Shown: in pieces, positions 1-11,741 of the stretch
Numbering within the stretch: position 1 is the first letter of the stretch
Layout of the letters: each line of letters starts with the position of its first letter
Assembly: GCA_034231615.1 (NCBI GenBank)
Contig: CM067306.1
Location: 41,464,761 to 41,528,760, forward strand
Length of the DNA: 64,000 bases
Origin: Meghimatium bilineatum
Taxonomy: Eukaryota; Mollusca; Gastropoda; Stylommatophora; Philomycidae
Reading direction: 5' to 3'
Notes under the pieces: model-generated
The model's database searches: none
Told to the model about the DNA's origin: nothing
Seen by the model: the letters and a program-made list of their open reading frames with translations, nothing else
Made by a program: the position numbers and the translations under genes

Positions 1-1500
1 AGGAAAACAGCGTAAATTTGTTTGCTTTGTACATTTGGCGAGACACGACTCACTTTCTACAATTATTTTGCAAGGAACGGTCGAGGGTAGAAGGAGACGA
101 GGCGGTAAGGAAATCCGGGCTTGATAACATTAAGGAATGGTCATAGCATAATTGTTCTACTCTTCTGAATAGCTGAGGACAGAGGTGTTTGAAGGCTTTT
201 TTTGTTGTCTCCAGTGTGACACCCTTACGACCCTAGGTTATGTGTCTTATGTCTACATTAAGTATTCTGCTCTTCTCTCTATATCTTCCTTGCTTTGCCA
301 TATTACTAAGCCATCAGCGTACAGCAGTATTGCCATTTTTAAAGGATACTGACCATGTAATGTATTTTGACCATTTCGTGCATTAAAAAAAGACACAAAC
401 ATACATTTTCCCATATTTTCTAGTTGAAGTTTGGCTACAAATTGTGTGGCAGATTCTTTTATGGATATTAACTGATTTATAAACAGAGACATCAGTGTTA
501 GAGTGAAAATCAAACTGTATAACTAAATAACGCTTTCTATTGTGCTGTATGGTTGTGAGAGTTGAACACTCGCTGCGGACATGTGAATGATGACAGGCCT
601 CGTAATACAAATGTTACACACGAATTCTACGAATCTTCTATAGAGAGCATAAGACACGTCTCTCTCAACGAGTAGTCTGGCGAGAGTATCACTCACGTCA
701 CGTGACTCTGTAGCTAAATCAGGGCTGTAGATACGTCTTCGCTAAAAAACAAGGGGGAGGGGAACTAAAACAAAAGGTAATTTCTCCGCAAACGTGGGAT
801 AGTTTCCGTATTCAATTTTGGGAATATTATTATGAGGATTTTGCTCCTTTTTTTTTGGGACTGCTTCCTAGTGCTAAATGTCATGTTTAAACTTTCCAAG
901 TGTGTGTGTGGGGGGTGGTTTAATCCCCACCCCTTATCTACAGGCTTGAAATAAAGAAATAAAATGATAATTCCCAGGGACTTTTTATAAAAATGTGGCT
1001 AATGGTTGTAGCTATATCCTCAAATCACATATTTGTTATAGGTGTAAAACGCTCGTGTCTGATTGCTTACGCGGTGTAATTCTCATCCAAGTAATGTTAG
1101 CTTTCTTAGAAATTGTTGACCAGGGATGAGGGGGTTGGTGATTACAGACCATTCAAGAAATACATATTATCGTATGTATGAATACAACAGGAGAGCGAAG
1201 AATACGGTGATAACATTTTGATAAGTGATCGGAAATTTTTTTAATACCGGGTTTCCGATCAGTTCTGCAGGATCAAGCAAACTTTGGTTTCCATGTGCTG
1301 CGTTCGTGATCTATAATATTCAGATCTGACATATGCACTGACATATTTCAAACGATATCTTACCGCCAGGTGCTGATATATAGTTATTTCGTGTGCACTA
1401 TTTTATTATCTCTCTCTATCTCGCACATTCTTCCAGCAGGGTAAAAAGTGCAGTCATCTGTTTTGTTTGTCTTACTGTGTGCTGCATTATTATGTAACTG
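1..1500. other. Unassigned AT-rich upstream sequence
   Basis: No exon, recognisable transposon or RNA gene seen. A G-rich/C-rich tract near 905-935 (GGGGGGTGG then CCCCACCCC) resembles one at 7320-7360 and may mark an old repeat family. Confidence 0.4.
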
Positions 1501-1503
1501 TTT

Positions 1504-1690
1504 TTGAACTGCTGCACTTTTGATGTAAACAGTAGATGGGCTGCATCTACTCAACATTTCTTTAACGTTAGTTCTCAAACTCCCGCTGACACTCCTTTGT
1601 GGTTGGACAATGGTCCAACTAGATTTCCAGTAGGATGGAGTCCAAATGACGGAGATGTGGATCGACATATCCGACTTTCATGTCTACTAT
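1504..1690 (-). repeat. SINE superfamily, degenerate copy (GAA-tail family)
   Basis: Contains TTCTCAAACTCCCGCTG, then CTAGATTTCCAGTAGGATG and GGAGTCCAAATGACGGAGA, matching better copies at 39166 and 63232. The tail of the family reads leftward on this strand. Borders approximate; diverged. Confidence 0.5.
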
Positions 1691-1751
1691 ACATTAATAT
1701 ATGGTGCAGATTCTTGTATAATGATCACGAATAAAAATAATGAATTGGGAA

Positions 1752-1960
1752 AAGACGTAGCGCCACAGCGGTTAGCGAACTGGTTTCGCATATGAGTGGT
1801 CCTGGATTCATTCCCCAGTTGATAAGAAAAATTTTTCAGACCGCAACGGCTGCTGGGTCGGCCCAGACTTAATTTGGGTACCTGATCAGTCTGGGAAGTA
1901 AAGACTGCGAGGGAGAGAAGATGGCTACTGCCCTATCTCAGAGGCGGTATTATATAGTAC
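1752..1960 (+). repeat. tRNA-derived SINE
   Basis: A tRNA-like head has an A-box-like GTAGCGCCACAGCGG, and a B-box-like GGATTCATTCC about 45 bp later. It is followed by a body ending near an AT-rich (TATA)n tract at about 1952-2000. The spacing suits an internal pol III promoter. It is not a functional tRNA, since no cloverleaf closes. Confidence 0.6.
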
Positions 1961-2104
1961 ATATACTATATAATATATTATATAGTATTATATACTACCT
2001 ATAGCAGAGCCACTAAAATGTGAGCTGGCTAATATCTCACAATCCTATGGCAGTTAAATTCTATGGGTTACCTTTGTTCATTATAAAAAGTAAAGGTAAC
2101 CCAT

Positions 2105-2440
2105 ACAGCTAGAAGACAGGATTGATGCCCCTGAGAAATGGATATTCAAAAGAATAGGGGAAATTTGTGGAAAGAGGCGAAAACGAACAAAGTGGTTCTG
2201 GCAACACTGTGTATGAAAAAAGGACCAGTAAAGGAAATAGCTTTCAGCAAAAATATTTTCGACATATTAATTTGAAAATAAAGTTAGGCACATCGATAAA
2301 GGGATGCAAATAGAAATAGGGGGGAGAGGGAGTGGGTGGTATCATTAGATGGACAAGATATAAAGTCTATCAGAATGCATAACTAAGACAAGAGACAGGG
2401 GATATTGGAGATCTGTTGCAGTCAACCTTTGATGTTCGTG
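2105..2440 (+). mobile_element. RTE-like LINE relic (C-terminal part)
   Basis: It resembles the 3' coding end of better copies at 22083-22775: GATTGATGCC, AGACAAGAGACAGGGGATAT and GATCTGTTGCAGTCAACC recur in order. Several stops and frameshifts; dead. Confidence 0.6.
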
Positions 2441-2690
2441 GGAACATTTAGGTAAAGATATGTGTTTTGCGAGTCACTGTTTGGAGGTTGGTAAATATTA
2501 CAGACATAATGAGAAATTGCGGCGAGGGTAAATGAATACATGTTTACCTTGATCTTACAGGAATCACCAGCGGTGAAGCTCTTATTTCCTATGAGCGTTG
2601 AGTTTTTATGCAGAGCTTGCTTCGATATCCCAGGAGACTTTCAAGTCTCAGCGCGTGGTATGAAATTCATTGAGAAGAATCTTCAACTCA

Positions 2691-2905
2691 GAAGGGTTTT
2701 TATTTGTGTATGTAGAGCATTGAGAAGTGGCTTCTCATTAGAGGGGTTTTTATTTGTGTATGTAGAACATTGAGAAGAGGCTTCTCATCAGAGGGGTTTT
2801 AATTAGTGTATGTATAACATTGAGAAGAGGCTTCTCATCAGAGGGGTTTTTATTAGTGTATGTAGAACATTGAGAAGAGGCTTCTAATCAGAGGGGTTTT
2901 ATGTG
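2691..2905. repeat. 50-bp minisatellite, about 4.3 copies
   Basis: Units start at 2691, 2741, 2791, 2841 and 2891, each with GGGGTTTTTATTTGTGTATG followed by GAGAAGAGGCTTCTC, a near-perfect inverted repeat in every unit. Confidence 0.9.
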
Positions 2906-3227
2906 CCTAGAATTTCATTGCTGGATGTTCTCTAACAGTATTAACATTTTCTAACTATACTGGGGAGGATTGTCTCAAGGACAGTGTATGATCAAGGTTG
3001 TTTGACAATTTTCAATAGTATAGCTGGAAAATTTATAGAAAACTCGTAATGTAAGGGAGCTTTTGGCAATGTTTGTTAAATCGTTACAGTGACGTTGCAA
3101 ATAACTCACCACCCCACTGTACTTAGAAAGTAAGAGCAAATCGCTCGCAATTCCTCGGAATAGCAACCAACCAAGCAGTAGATAATATCTTGTCTAAAAG
3201 ATTAAACCATATATATATACACACACA

Positions 3228-5021
3228 CAAGAAACGCAACATATTGCAGCACTTATGGACACCACATTTCAAACGTACACCAAAACTTTATTTTACGGAA
3301 TTATTGTTTCAACCTTGGCATGAAGAACCTCTCAGACTTTAACAATGAAAAGATGTTCATTAAATTTAGTTTGGACTTTTATTCTTTGTGATTGAGACCT
3401 CCGTTTCAGTAAGGTGTATGGCCTCATCTGGCCTCTAGTAGAGAACGGCATCTCTGTAACAGATCCGATTAGCTGTTGGATCTGTTATTGTGGGGTGGCT
3501 GCCCACTCTTCACGCAGTGCAAGAGACAACTGTCGGTAATTGGCTGAAGCCACAAGAGCTAGCGGAGTCGTCTGTCAAGTTCATTCCATAAGTGTTCTAT
3601 GAGGTTCATATCTGATGATATGGCTGGCCACGGAATGGTCTGGACGTTGTTGTTAGCGAGGAACTGGGTGGTGAGTTGTGCTACATGACGTCGAGCGTTA
3701 TCCTACTGAAGTGTTAACCCACACTAGTGCAACCAAAATTGGAAGGATGCGAGGAGAAACAATTTCATCGACATATCGTTGGACATTCAGACGTCCTTCA
3801 ATTTGCACCAGGTCACATCTTCTTATTAAGTTGCTCGCCCCCTCCCCATAAGTACTCCTCCACCACCATATGGAGGAGCCTCATCAACGCTGTTCTAGGC
3901 GTAGCCCTCACCGACTCTGAGGTAAACTCTTTTCCGTCTAGCGTGTCGCTGGAGCACACAAAAAATGATTAATCACTAAACCAAACCCGTCTTCAGTTAT
4001 TCCCTACGGTCTCCCGTGTGTTGCCGGGGCCCGAAAGGGGAGCAAAGAGTAGCAATACTGTTTACCTTCCACGCATGTCGTAAAAGGCGACTAAGGAGGT
4101 TATGGGATGGAGTTGGCTGTCCCATCCCATATAGGGTAAGTGATCCACAGCCATGATGAAGTCGGATGTGTCAGGCCGAAAGGCGAAGATATCGCAACAA
4201 TGCTGTAAACCATGACACAACGCATCCCGTTCTCCGGACTACATCCTGCTAATCTGCAGGAGTTTGAGAACGAACGCAGAAGAAGAAGAATTCCCAACGG
4301 TGCATTGACGATGCTGGTTCGCCCACTGCAGTCGGTTCTGTCGATGTCAGTCCATAAGAACAGGACGTCCGTAGAGTATTCTAGCTTAAAGACCATTGTC
4401 ATGCAGACGGTTCCTGACCGTTTGATCTGAAATTTGACAAGCTGCTGACATTGAGTGGACTCTGGAGGATACAGATGTAAATCGATTCCCGAGGTGATGC
4501 AGCCAAATGAAAGAGACTTCGGCAGGAATTGTGACTCTGTGCCTTTCACTGTGCAGCCGGTCTGCCAATGAACCAGTTTGTTGAAATGGTTTCCAAAGGC
4601 GACTAATGGTGATCCTAACCAAATTAAATTGTCCGGCCACTACACTTTGGGATTGTCCAGTCTGTAAGCGTCCAATGATGATGTATTGTTGTTCTGTAAC
4701 GAGATGAACCATACTAGCAAATTACATTTTCAATTAAATGTATTCGAGGACCGTCAATCTTTTATACGCATTCAATAATATGACCAGAGTGGTCAGAGAG
4801 TTTTGTGTTCTGTAAGTTTCACGGGATTCTCATAAAGCCGTCACGAGTTATTGCCAAAAATATTGTTTTGAACATGAGCTCTTTCATGACCACACGAATC
4901 ATGAGTACAATTTAGGTAACCACGCGAAGTTAATGACCAGATGGACACAGTTGATACGTTGAATGATGTTAAATCAGCGAATATCTTTTATAAAAGTTAC
5001 TCCAAATAAGTTACGTTTCCT
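3228..5021 (-). mobile_element. Tc1/mariner transposon, degenerate, interrupted by a SINE
   Basis: On the minus strand, 4712-4302 encodes the N-terminal paired-type helix-turn-helix region (ISRLWKPFQQTGSLADR, ISDQTVRNRLHDNGL). 3998-3540 holds the DDE part in broken frames, including RRKRVYLRVGEGYA and PWPAISSDMNLIEHLWNELD, the usual Tc1 'WPAQSPDLNPIEHLWDEL' site. Stops and frameshifts make it non-functional. Possible terminal repeats AGAAACGCAAC (3229) and GTTACGTTTCC (5010) set the borders, with low certainty. A SINE sits at 4011-4289. Confidence 0.8.
4011..4289 (+). repeat. SINE, full-length GAA-tail family member, with 12-bp TSD
   Basis: Head starts CTCCCGTGTGTTGCCGGGGC; the body contains CGCATGTCGTAAAAGGCGAC and TCCGGACTACATCCTGCTAA; the tail is (GAA)n at 4279-4290. 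It is flanked by ATTCCCTACGGT (3999-4010) and ATTCCCAACGGT (4290-4301), a 12-bp target duplication with one mismatch, inside the Tc1 transposase. This defines the family's ends and shows it moved by retroposition. Confidence 0.88.
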
Positions 5022-5109
5022 TTTTTTTTTAAACAGTATATACAGTTCCAGCATTCCAGAAGATAAGGCGCATCCTGTGTAATAAATTCATTATCAATAG
5101 AAGTAAGAA

Positions 5110-5560
5110 AGAACATACTAAAATGTTACATATAGCCCATTCTGTTATACGGTGGTGAAGCGTGGACAATTGACAATATGGCAAGAAAAAATCTGCAGGC
5201 CACAGAGATGAGGTTTTATAGAAGAATGTTGAAAATATCATGAAAAGCTAAAACGTGTAATGCTAAAATTCTACAGCTGGTCAACTCAAATGGAGAACTT
5301 GTAAACTGTATTAAAAGACAACGATCACAGTCTCTGGGTCAAATTATGAGAAGAGGTGGGTTGGAGAACATCGTAACAAATGGAAAGATCAAGGATAAGA
5401 AATAAAGAGGAAGAAAACGTGAAAAAGTGTTGGATGGTGTGAAAGCCTGGCATGATGCAGAATCAACAGAAGTTATATTTAAATGTATAACAAACACAGG
5501 ACGGTGGAGAGACATGATCGTCTATGCCGGAACGCATGGTACCAATGAATGAATGAATAT
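5110..5560 (+). mobile_element. Non-LTR retrotransposon 3' end
   Basis: Broken frame reads ILLYGGEAWTIDN, MRFYRRMLKIS, GRWRDMIVYAGTHGTNE, the usual C-terminus after the reverse transcriptase domain of many invertebrate LINEs. It ends in an (AATG)n tail near 5545-5560. Related copies lie at 49435-49800 and 52540-52830. Confidence 0.75.
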
Positions 5561-5564
5561 ACAG

Positions 5565-7604
5565 TTCACACTATTTCACGGTGAAACCGCACACGGTTCA
5601 TCAAATCAGTCGAGGTTCCTTGCTTGATCTGAAATATATATAATTGATTACCAAAAAGCCAGAGAAGATCCAACAGTCAGGTATGGACCTCAGTAATACA
5701 AATACCAAAGTAAATATAGTGAATAAGTAAATATGTTTACAATACGTTATGTTCCTCGCCATGACGTTTCAGTATTTATTTATACTTTTTTGTGTTAAAT
5801 GACGTCTTTAAATTAACAATTGTTACTGTGTTATTCGTTGCTTTAAAAAAATTATATTTTCGTTCAGACGATGATCATGAATCGAAACGTCAACCTTTTT
5901 CGTCTTAATTAATTTGATTAAAATTGCTTTTACACCAAATTATTTGTAGTGGTAGGCATTTGTATCGCATATTTATTTATTCATTATAATTACTAGATCT
6001 TACTTGGATAATTGTTAGATCTACGATAACTTGTGTTCGATGAGTGGGCAATGTTACTTTAAATCCCCGTAGTTCACAGTTCCTATCTGGTTACATACAT
6101 TGGAAATCGTTTCCGTTTGGAATAAGGTTAGGATTGAAAGAAAGACGTGATAAATGGACAAAGCTCAGGTCCGTAAAAACTGTCCAGACTAAGTTTTATA
6201 TCTATATATATGTTACATATATGCTTATAGGCATGTAAAGACGCAAAAAGCCATCCAATAATACGCACACCTGTGCTCAATGACTGCATAGGTACAGACA
6301 AATAAGGTGCTGCGATATTTAAAATATTTGCATGTTATATTTATTTTGTCAAGGCGCCAAATTTCCCCTATTCTTGTAGGCGTATTTACCTCCTCAGAAC
6401 CTGCTATCAGAAAATAAGCTAAAGTTCCCTCATCTCACCCATCTTCAGAATGATATATTGAACTCGTTTTAGGTGGTAACTATGTTTGCACGAGCAAGGG
6501 AATATACAAAAACCCAGCACATCACTCAAAATATCTTGCCCAAACTTTTTCCCCGTAACAGAATCTCTGCCAGACTACCATACTTTCAGGTCATCATCTC
6601 CACAATCCCATCCCCTGACAGACTTATCAAATGTCTCCGTCGTAGAACAGAACCATAGCTATACATAACATCATCTTCTGAGAGAAGGCACACATTCGCT
6701 GTAACGCCGTTATAGATAAGCCTATGGTATACCTGGGCTCACCCCCTCGTACCAACACTTTTCTTTACCTGCTCACAAATAACTAACCAGGCAACTTGTT
6801 TTTATGTGCGCATGTTGCCCTGGTAACGTCTCTGCTATTTTGTTTTTAGAAGATGGTATCCTGATCGAAAATAGAAAACGAAGGTTTCATTTTTTTTTCA
6901 ACCATGAGTTCCTTAGAATTCTGCTATTGAAGGGTTAAAAACAACTGGAATTTTTAGTTACATATAATAATATAATATAATATGATATTCTATTATATAT
7001 GACATGATATGACTAATATAATGCAATAGGCTTATAATATAATATGCACTTTTAAAAAAAACAACCAGTGTCTGAGCGAGACATAAAATGAAATTGGGCA
7101 GACATTCAAAATAAGACATAAACAAAGAAAGAAATATAACATACAGGTGAAGATGTTAAAATACTTGAATGTTAGTTGATGACAGTTGTTCACGTTAAGG
7201 GTTCTCTAGAGCTTTTATCCATACCCAGAAGACCTTCAACTCACTGTAGTATGCAATGCTTTGAAAATAAGTCACCTACACAAATGGAGTTTAGACTTGT
7301 ATGTCAGAGCCGTAAATAAAGGGTGGGGTGGGTGTTGTGATTTACCCCCCCCCTTCCTATCCCGAAAATCAGAACATTACTTTTAGTATAATAAACTTAG
7401 CCAAATAGTGGGCAAAAAACACTCCTTGCGATTTTTCACAATAAGGCCATCAAGTTTTCATAAAAAAAGTAAGTTTTTGGACACACGATTTAAAAAAAAC
7501 AACACACCCTGCATCAAAGGATGTTGTATCTACGGCCTGTTATATGTAGAAGGCGAAGGCGTGTTCACCCATTTTCAGAGATGCAAATTAGGATAGTCTA
7601 CAAC
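5565..7604. other. Unassigned AT-rich sequence
   Basis: No coding or mobile signature found except a possible Penelope-type terminal motif near 5868-5905 (GATCATGAATCGAAACGTC) and an AT-rich tract at 6960-7045. No exon matching the missing CCDC141 N-terminus was recognised. Confidence 0.4.
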
Positions 7605-7616
7605 CATTTGATAGTG

Positions 7617-7890
7617 TTTTCTTCTGTGTTCGTTCTCAAACTCCTGCAGATTATCAGGATGTAGTCCGGAGAACGGAATGCATTGTGTCATGGTTTACAG
7701 CACTGCTGCGATATTGCGCCTTCGGCCCGATACATCCGACTTCAGCATGGCTGTGGGTCACTGACCCTATATGGGATGGGACAGCCAACTCAATCCCATA
7801 ACATCCTTAGTCGCCTTTTACGACATGCGTGGAAAGTAAATAGTGTTGCTACTCTTTGCTCCCCTTTCGGGCCTCGGCAACACACGGGCG
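7617..7890 (-). repeat. SINE, GAA-tail family, with perfect 12-bp TSD
   Basis: Reverse copy of the 4011-4289 element. The (TTC)n at 7619 is the tail, and the head ends CGGCAACACACGGGCG at 7890. Direct repeats ATTTGATAGTGT at 7605-7616 and 7891-7902 flank it exactly. Confidence 0.9.
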
Positions 7891-8198
7891 ATTTGATAGT
7901 GTCAATGTGTACCATTTTTGACCATAGGGCCTCTATAATACGTGGCTTCAATACGGTCCCAAAATCAATAAATAAACCGGAGGACATGTTAAAATGAAGA
8001 TGACAGAAGAACAGTTTCAAATGAAACCATATCAAATCAATTATTTTTTTAAATATTGACACAGACCGGATGTGATTGATGCAGACCAGAATAAATATTG
8101 AATGTTAGGATCATTTGATAGAATACTGATGAGGGGCAGATACAACATAATTTATGCGAATTGTAAGTCTTCCACGAGAATCAGCAAAACCATTGAAG

Positions 8199-8352
8199 TA
8201 CTTCTTCAGTGTTCATTCTGAAACTTCCGCTGGATCTCTCTTATAGTAGGACAATAATAATTCAAGTAGATTTCCAGGAGGATGTATCACAGAGAATGGA
8301 AATGCGTTATATCACTATTTTAATTGCGTCAGTGTCTCGACACATCCGACTT
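8199..8352 (-). repeat. SINE superfamily, short-headed copy
   Basis: Shares the 3' region of the family (TCCGCTGGATCTCTC, AGATTTCCAGGAGGATGTA, AGAGAATGGAAATGCG) with the tail on the left. An RTE scrap follows at 8360-8440 (TTATCTTGGACGCAA), then a second SINE-like unit in opposite polarity. Confidence 0.65.
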
Positions 8353-8582
8353 CGCTGGTAAAGAGGAACAAACTCTAAACATAAAAATATGCGGAGAGAT
8401 ACAAGTAAACATTATCGTTATCTTGGACGCAACCTCTGTTGGGGAAACGGGAGAATTTCGTTATAACCTCTGTTGTTGTGGAAACGGCATTTTATCTTTA
8501 CGTATATTTTGGCTCAGTGATACAGTGGTTGGTGGTCTCATGTCATAAACACGACTTGATCGAACTTATTTGTGGTTCGAAA

Positions 8583-9056
8583 GTTCACGCCTGTGTGGCA
8601 ACCGGGACCTCGATTTCTAGTTCAGGGTGCACAGAATAGTACCACTGTCTTCTTTCCAGACATGTTGTAGGAGACGACTAAGGAAAGCCTGGGGATAACC
8701 TGTCATCTGTTAAAAAGTCATTCTCACATCTTGTCTCAATTTCTTACTTTTGTCTTAATATAAAAAAAGGTCCCTATAGATGATGAAGAGACACAGGTAC
8801 AGATACAGACATTGCACCTCTGTTATTCTGTTGCAGAGGGCTTGATGTGCGATTAATGCGGATGTGTCACCATATCTAGCAGAAGAATAATGAAATAGTT
8901 GGCCTAGAAGTGTGCTGTACTCCTAGCAGAACGTGGTAATCGTGGAATACTGGCACACTAGAATGCTTCCGAAGTTACACAACTGAGTAGAATCTGTGCA
9001 TTTGTCAGAAAGACTATCGATTGTCACAGATAAAGGGTTTACTTCATCGTCATCAT
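8583..9056 (+). repeat. Longer SINE-like repeat with CAT-rich tail (family 2)
   Basis: Starts GCCTGTGTGGCAACCGGGAC, contains ACATGTTGTAGGAGACGACT and GGAATACTGGCACACTAGAA, ends TTCATCGTCATCATC. It aligns along its length with 39345-39965 and 57255-57860. Its first 90 bp resemble the head of the GAA-tail SINE (ATGTCGTAAAAGGCGACTAA). Confidence 0.7.
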
Positions 9057-9150
9057 CAAACGTCAGATCGACCCCATTGCACTGGTGATGTCATTGTATG
9101 TATGTGTCCCCTAAAAATTCAACCGTAGTTGAAAAGCTTTCAAACAATAT

Positions 9151-9571
9151 ACATTTCAATGATATAGTGCAGCAGAAACTATCTGAAACAAGTTACATTT
9201 CAATGATATTGTACAGCAGAAACCATCTCAAACAAGTTATATTTCAATGATATAGTGCAGCAGAAACTATCTCAAACAAGTTATATTTCAATGATATAGT
9301 GCAGCAGAAACTATCTGAAACAAGTTACATTTCAATGATATTGTGCAGCAGAAACTATCTCAAACAAGTTATATTTCAATGATATAGTGCAGCAGAAACT
9401 ATCTGAAACAAGTTACATTTCAATGATATTGTGCAGCAGAAACTATCTCAAACAAGTTATATTTCAATGATATAGTGCAGCAGAAACTATCTCAAACAAG
9501 TTATATTTCAATGATATAGTGCAGCAGAAACTATCTCAAACAAGTTATATTTCAATGATATAGTGCAGCAG
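9151..9571. repeat. 44-bp minisatellite, about 9.6 copies
   Basis: Unit begins ACATTTCAATGATATAGTGC. Units come in two variants (ATATAG versus ATATTG; ATCTGAAAC versus ATCTCAAAC), with units 4-7 alternating in an 88-bp higher-order pattern. It ends 55 bp before the acceptor of exon 1. Confidence 0.95.
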
Positions 9572-9626
9572 ATGATTTATAAAAATAAAATGTGACTTAA
9601 GATTTGTTGCTTGTATCTTCTAACAG

Positions 9627-9749
9627 AGTTCAGAATGGGTGCGTGTCCGTGTACATCAAATGGAACCAGATCTAATGGATGTAGGTTCCAATCTGGAAGA
9701 AGCTCTGCAGTTAAAGCAAGAGCATGACCAGTTAATAGGCAGATTAAAG
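9627..9749 (+). CDS. CCDC141: CCDC141-like exon 1 in window (N-terminal segment)
   Basis: 41 codons, phase 0 at both ends, acceptor TAACAG and donor GTGAGT. It starts SSEWVRVRVHQMEPDLMDVG and ends in a short helix (LKQEHDQLIGRLK). Vertebrate CCDC141 has the same pattern about 20 residues after its start: a 'KWVQLQL' strand, 'PNLLEIGSS', then 'HELLLAKLK'. The preceding methionine-bearing exon was not identified upstream. A 44-bp minisatellite ends 55 bp before the acceptor. Confidence 0.85.
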
Positions 9750-9775
9750 GTGAGTACTTACATTCAGTGTATCGA

Positions 9776-9998
9776 GGTCAATGTTTCTCAATATGGGCCA
9801 CATTGATGGGGTGGGGGAACATAAAGGTAACTTTTTAAAATACCAATTAACAAGATAGATGCAGATAAACATGATTAACAAAAGAACCTTAGTGGGTTGT
9901 GAAGAAATTCATCCATTTTTATATGAACTTCGGGGAAGGTGGGAGAAGACAAAATGTCTCACAAAGGGGCTACTGTCAAAAATGTTGAGAACCACTGA
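9776..9998. mobile_element. hAT-like MITE
   Basis: Ends read CAATGTTTCTCAATATGGGC and, inverted on the right, CAGTGGTTCTCAACATTTTT: imperfect inverted repeats of the common hAT type (CAGTGGTTCTCAA). No coding capacity. Confidence 0.6.
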
Positions 9999-11255
9999 TC
10001 TATGATGTGACAATAAGAGATAGTGAGTAATGTTAATAGGTTTCATTTCATAACATTTTTATAATTGTATTGTAAAAAATATGATTACATTAACTAGGAC
10101 TAATATTTGCAGACATTCCACATCCGTCAGTTTTATATCATGGTCATACATTTTTGACACCCTTTATTCATATATATTTATATATATTTATATAAAGAAA
10201 AGTTATGTGAGTTCATGGTTTCAGTTTATCTTTGTTGTGATAGGGTGCGAAAGGAATGGAATGATAGTAACACTCTTACCTACCATGAATACTGTAAGAA
10301 GTGATAAAGAATAGCTGGCCGTGGAAATTGTTAGCCCATAAAAGTCAGTGAGATGCTCTGCCGAAGACAGATGAGATGGATATAAGGGAGAAGATATGCC
10401 AGCAATTTTGTAAAGTATGATGCAGCATATTTTTAATTAACAATAGTTTGAGAACAAACATATGATGGAATATTCTACAAATTTCTAGACTTAACTTTTT
10501 CTCTCCAGAATACCCTGTTACGTAATACAAATGCATGTGATATACATATAAGCCAATACATGTATGAAATCGGAAGTATGTAACTGCGTGCATATGATAT
10601 TATAAGTGAATGTGGCATAGTTTTTCTCATCACATTAAAAAATGGACATTAATTTTCATTATAAATCATTAAGAATTTTACGTATACCATACAGCTAAAA
10701 TGACTAATCAAGATATGTTAAGATCAATAAATGATGAAGAATGCTGACTCCTTAACAACATTATAACAAGAAAGCTGAGTTTTATTTTGACATGGAAAGA
10801 GACATAACAGCATGGAAAGATAAATAGCTGAAGGCAAAGTTATGGCACCAGGGGAAGAGGGCGCCTGAGATAACAATGGTGCAGTGATATATCAGATTGT
10901 TTAAACTTGTGTCTAGCTGTGGCAGGTCAACTCGCCCAGAATTGCGGAGTGTTATGAGAATCCATAAGGAAGACCACGTTCTTGAAAGAATGTCACATGA
11001 TGACGATGAATCAACTGGTCATTGGTTACAATTTGTGTGCATTGATCTCTGCTTTCTGTGTGAAAAAAGAAATGGTTCTGAAACTTTCGAAATGATGTAA
11101 TCAGATATTTGAGAGTAATGTAAGATGTACAGTATTTTAGTGGTATTCCCATTTCAAAAGTGGACATAGATCATTTGAAGATGACCCCAGTTAAAATTTG
11201 TCAGTTCTAAAATGTCAAGACTATGTTTAATGTGTTTTTCCTCAACATTAATGGG
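9999..11255. other. Unassigned intron 1 sequence
   Basis: AT-rich, no exon seen. (TATA)-rich patch at 10168-10195. No homology recognised. Confidence 0.4.
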
Positions 11256-11740
11256 CTGGCTCATCTTAAATATGTCTCAAGAGAGCAAATCGTCAATGCA
11301 GAATTCTACACAACAGTCCTGCAACATCTGTGCACAGAAATCACCTTGAGAGGTGAAGCAAATACAAGTCAAGTGGATTGTACATCATGACAATGACCCT
11401 GCACACATGCATGTCACCAAGAAATACTTGTCGACTAAGCATAACATTCCATTGCTCTCACAGCCTTCATTCTCACATGATCATGTTCCGTGTGACTTTG
11501 TCTTGTTTCCACAACTTAAGATAACAATGTAAATTCATAGATTCAATGACATTGTGGAGAATCCAGCTAAAGGTCGAGAAAATGAAAAATGCCTACCAGT
11601 AGTGCTTCATTCAGTTAAGGGCCGGTGCAATAAGTGTATGCAATTGTAAGTGAAATACTTTGAAGGAAATAGAACCATCTAGTCTATAAGTATAGAGATC
11701 ATCCTGGAAAAAAAATTCCCGGAACCTATTGAAACAGTAT
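11256..11740 (+). mobile_element. Mariner transposon relic (C-terminal half)
   Basis: Broken frames give VNAEFYTTVLQHL, HDNDPAHMHVTKKYL, HDHVPCDFVLFPQLK and RCNKCMQL, the order and spacing of mariner transposase around its second and third catalytic aspartates (HDNAPAH, DLAPCDFFLFP). It ends with AAAATTCCCGGAACC, as mariner 3' ends commonly do. Frameshifted and dead. Confidence 0.75.
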
Positions 11741-11741
11741 C

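Noticed and set aside
1752-1830. Possible tRNA gene
   Set aside because: A and B boxes are present but acceptor and anticodon stems do not close; it is the head of a SINE. The same holds at 35441, 41533, 41848 and 45910.
4302-4712. Functional transposase gene
   Set aside because: The N-terminal part is open, but the catalytic part is split by a SINE and has several stops and frameshifts; it is a dead Tc1 copy.
9151-9571. CRISPR-like array
   Set aside because: Units are contiguous with no unique spacers, and the window is clearly eukaryotic; it is a minisatellite.
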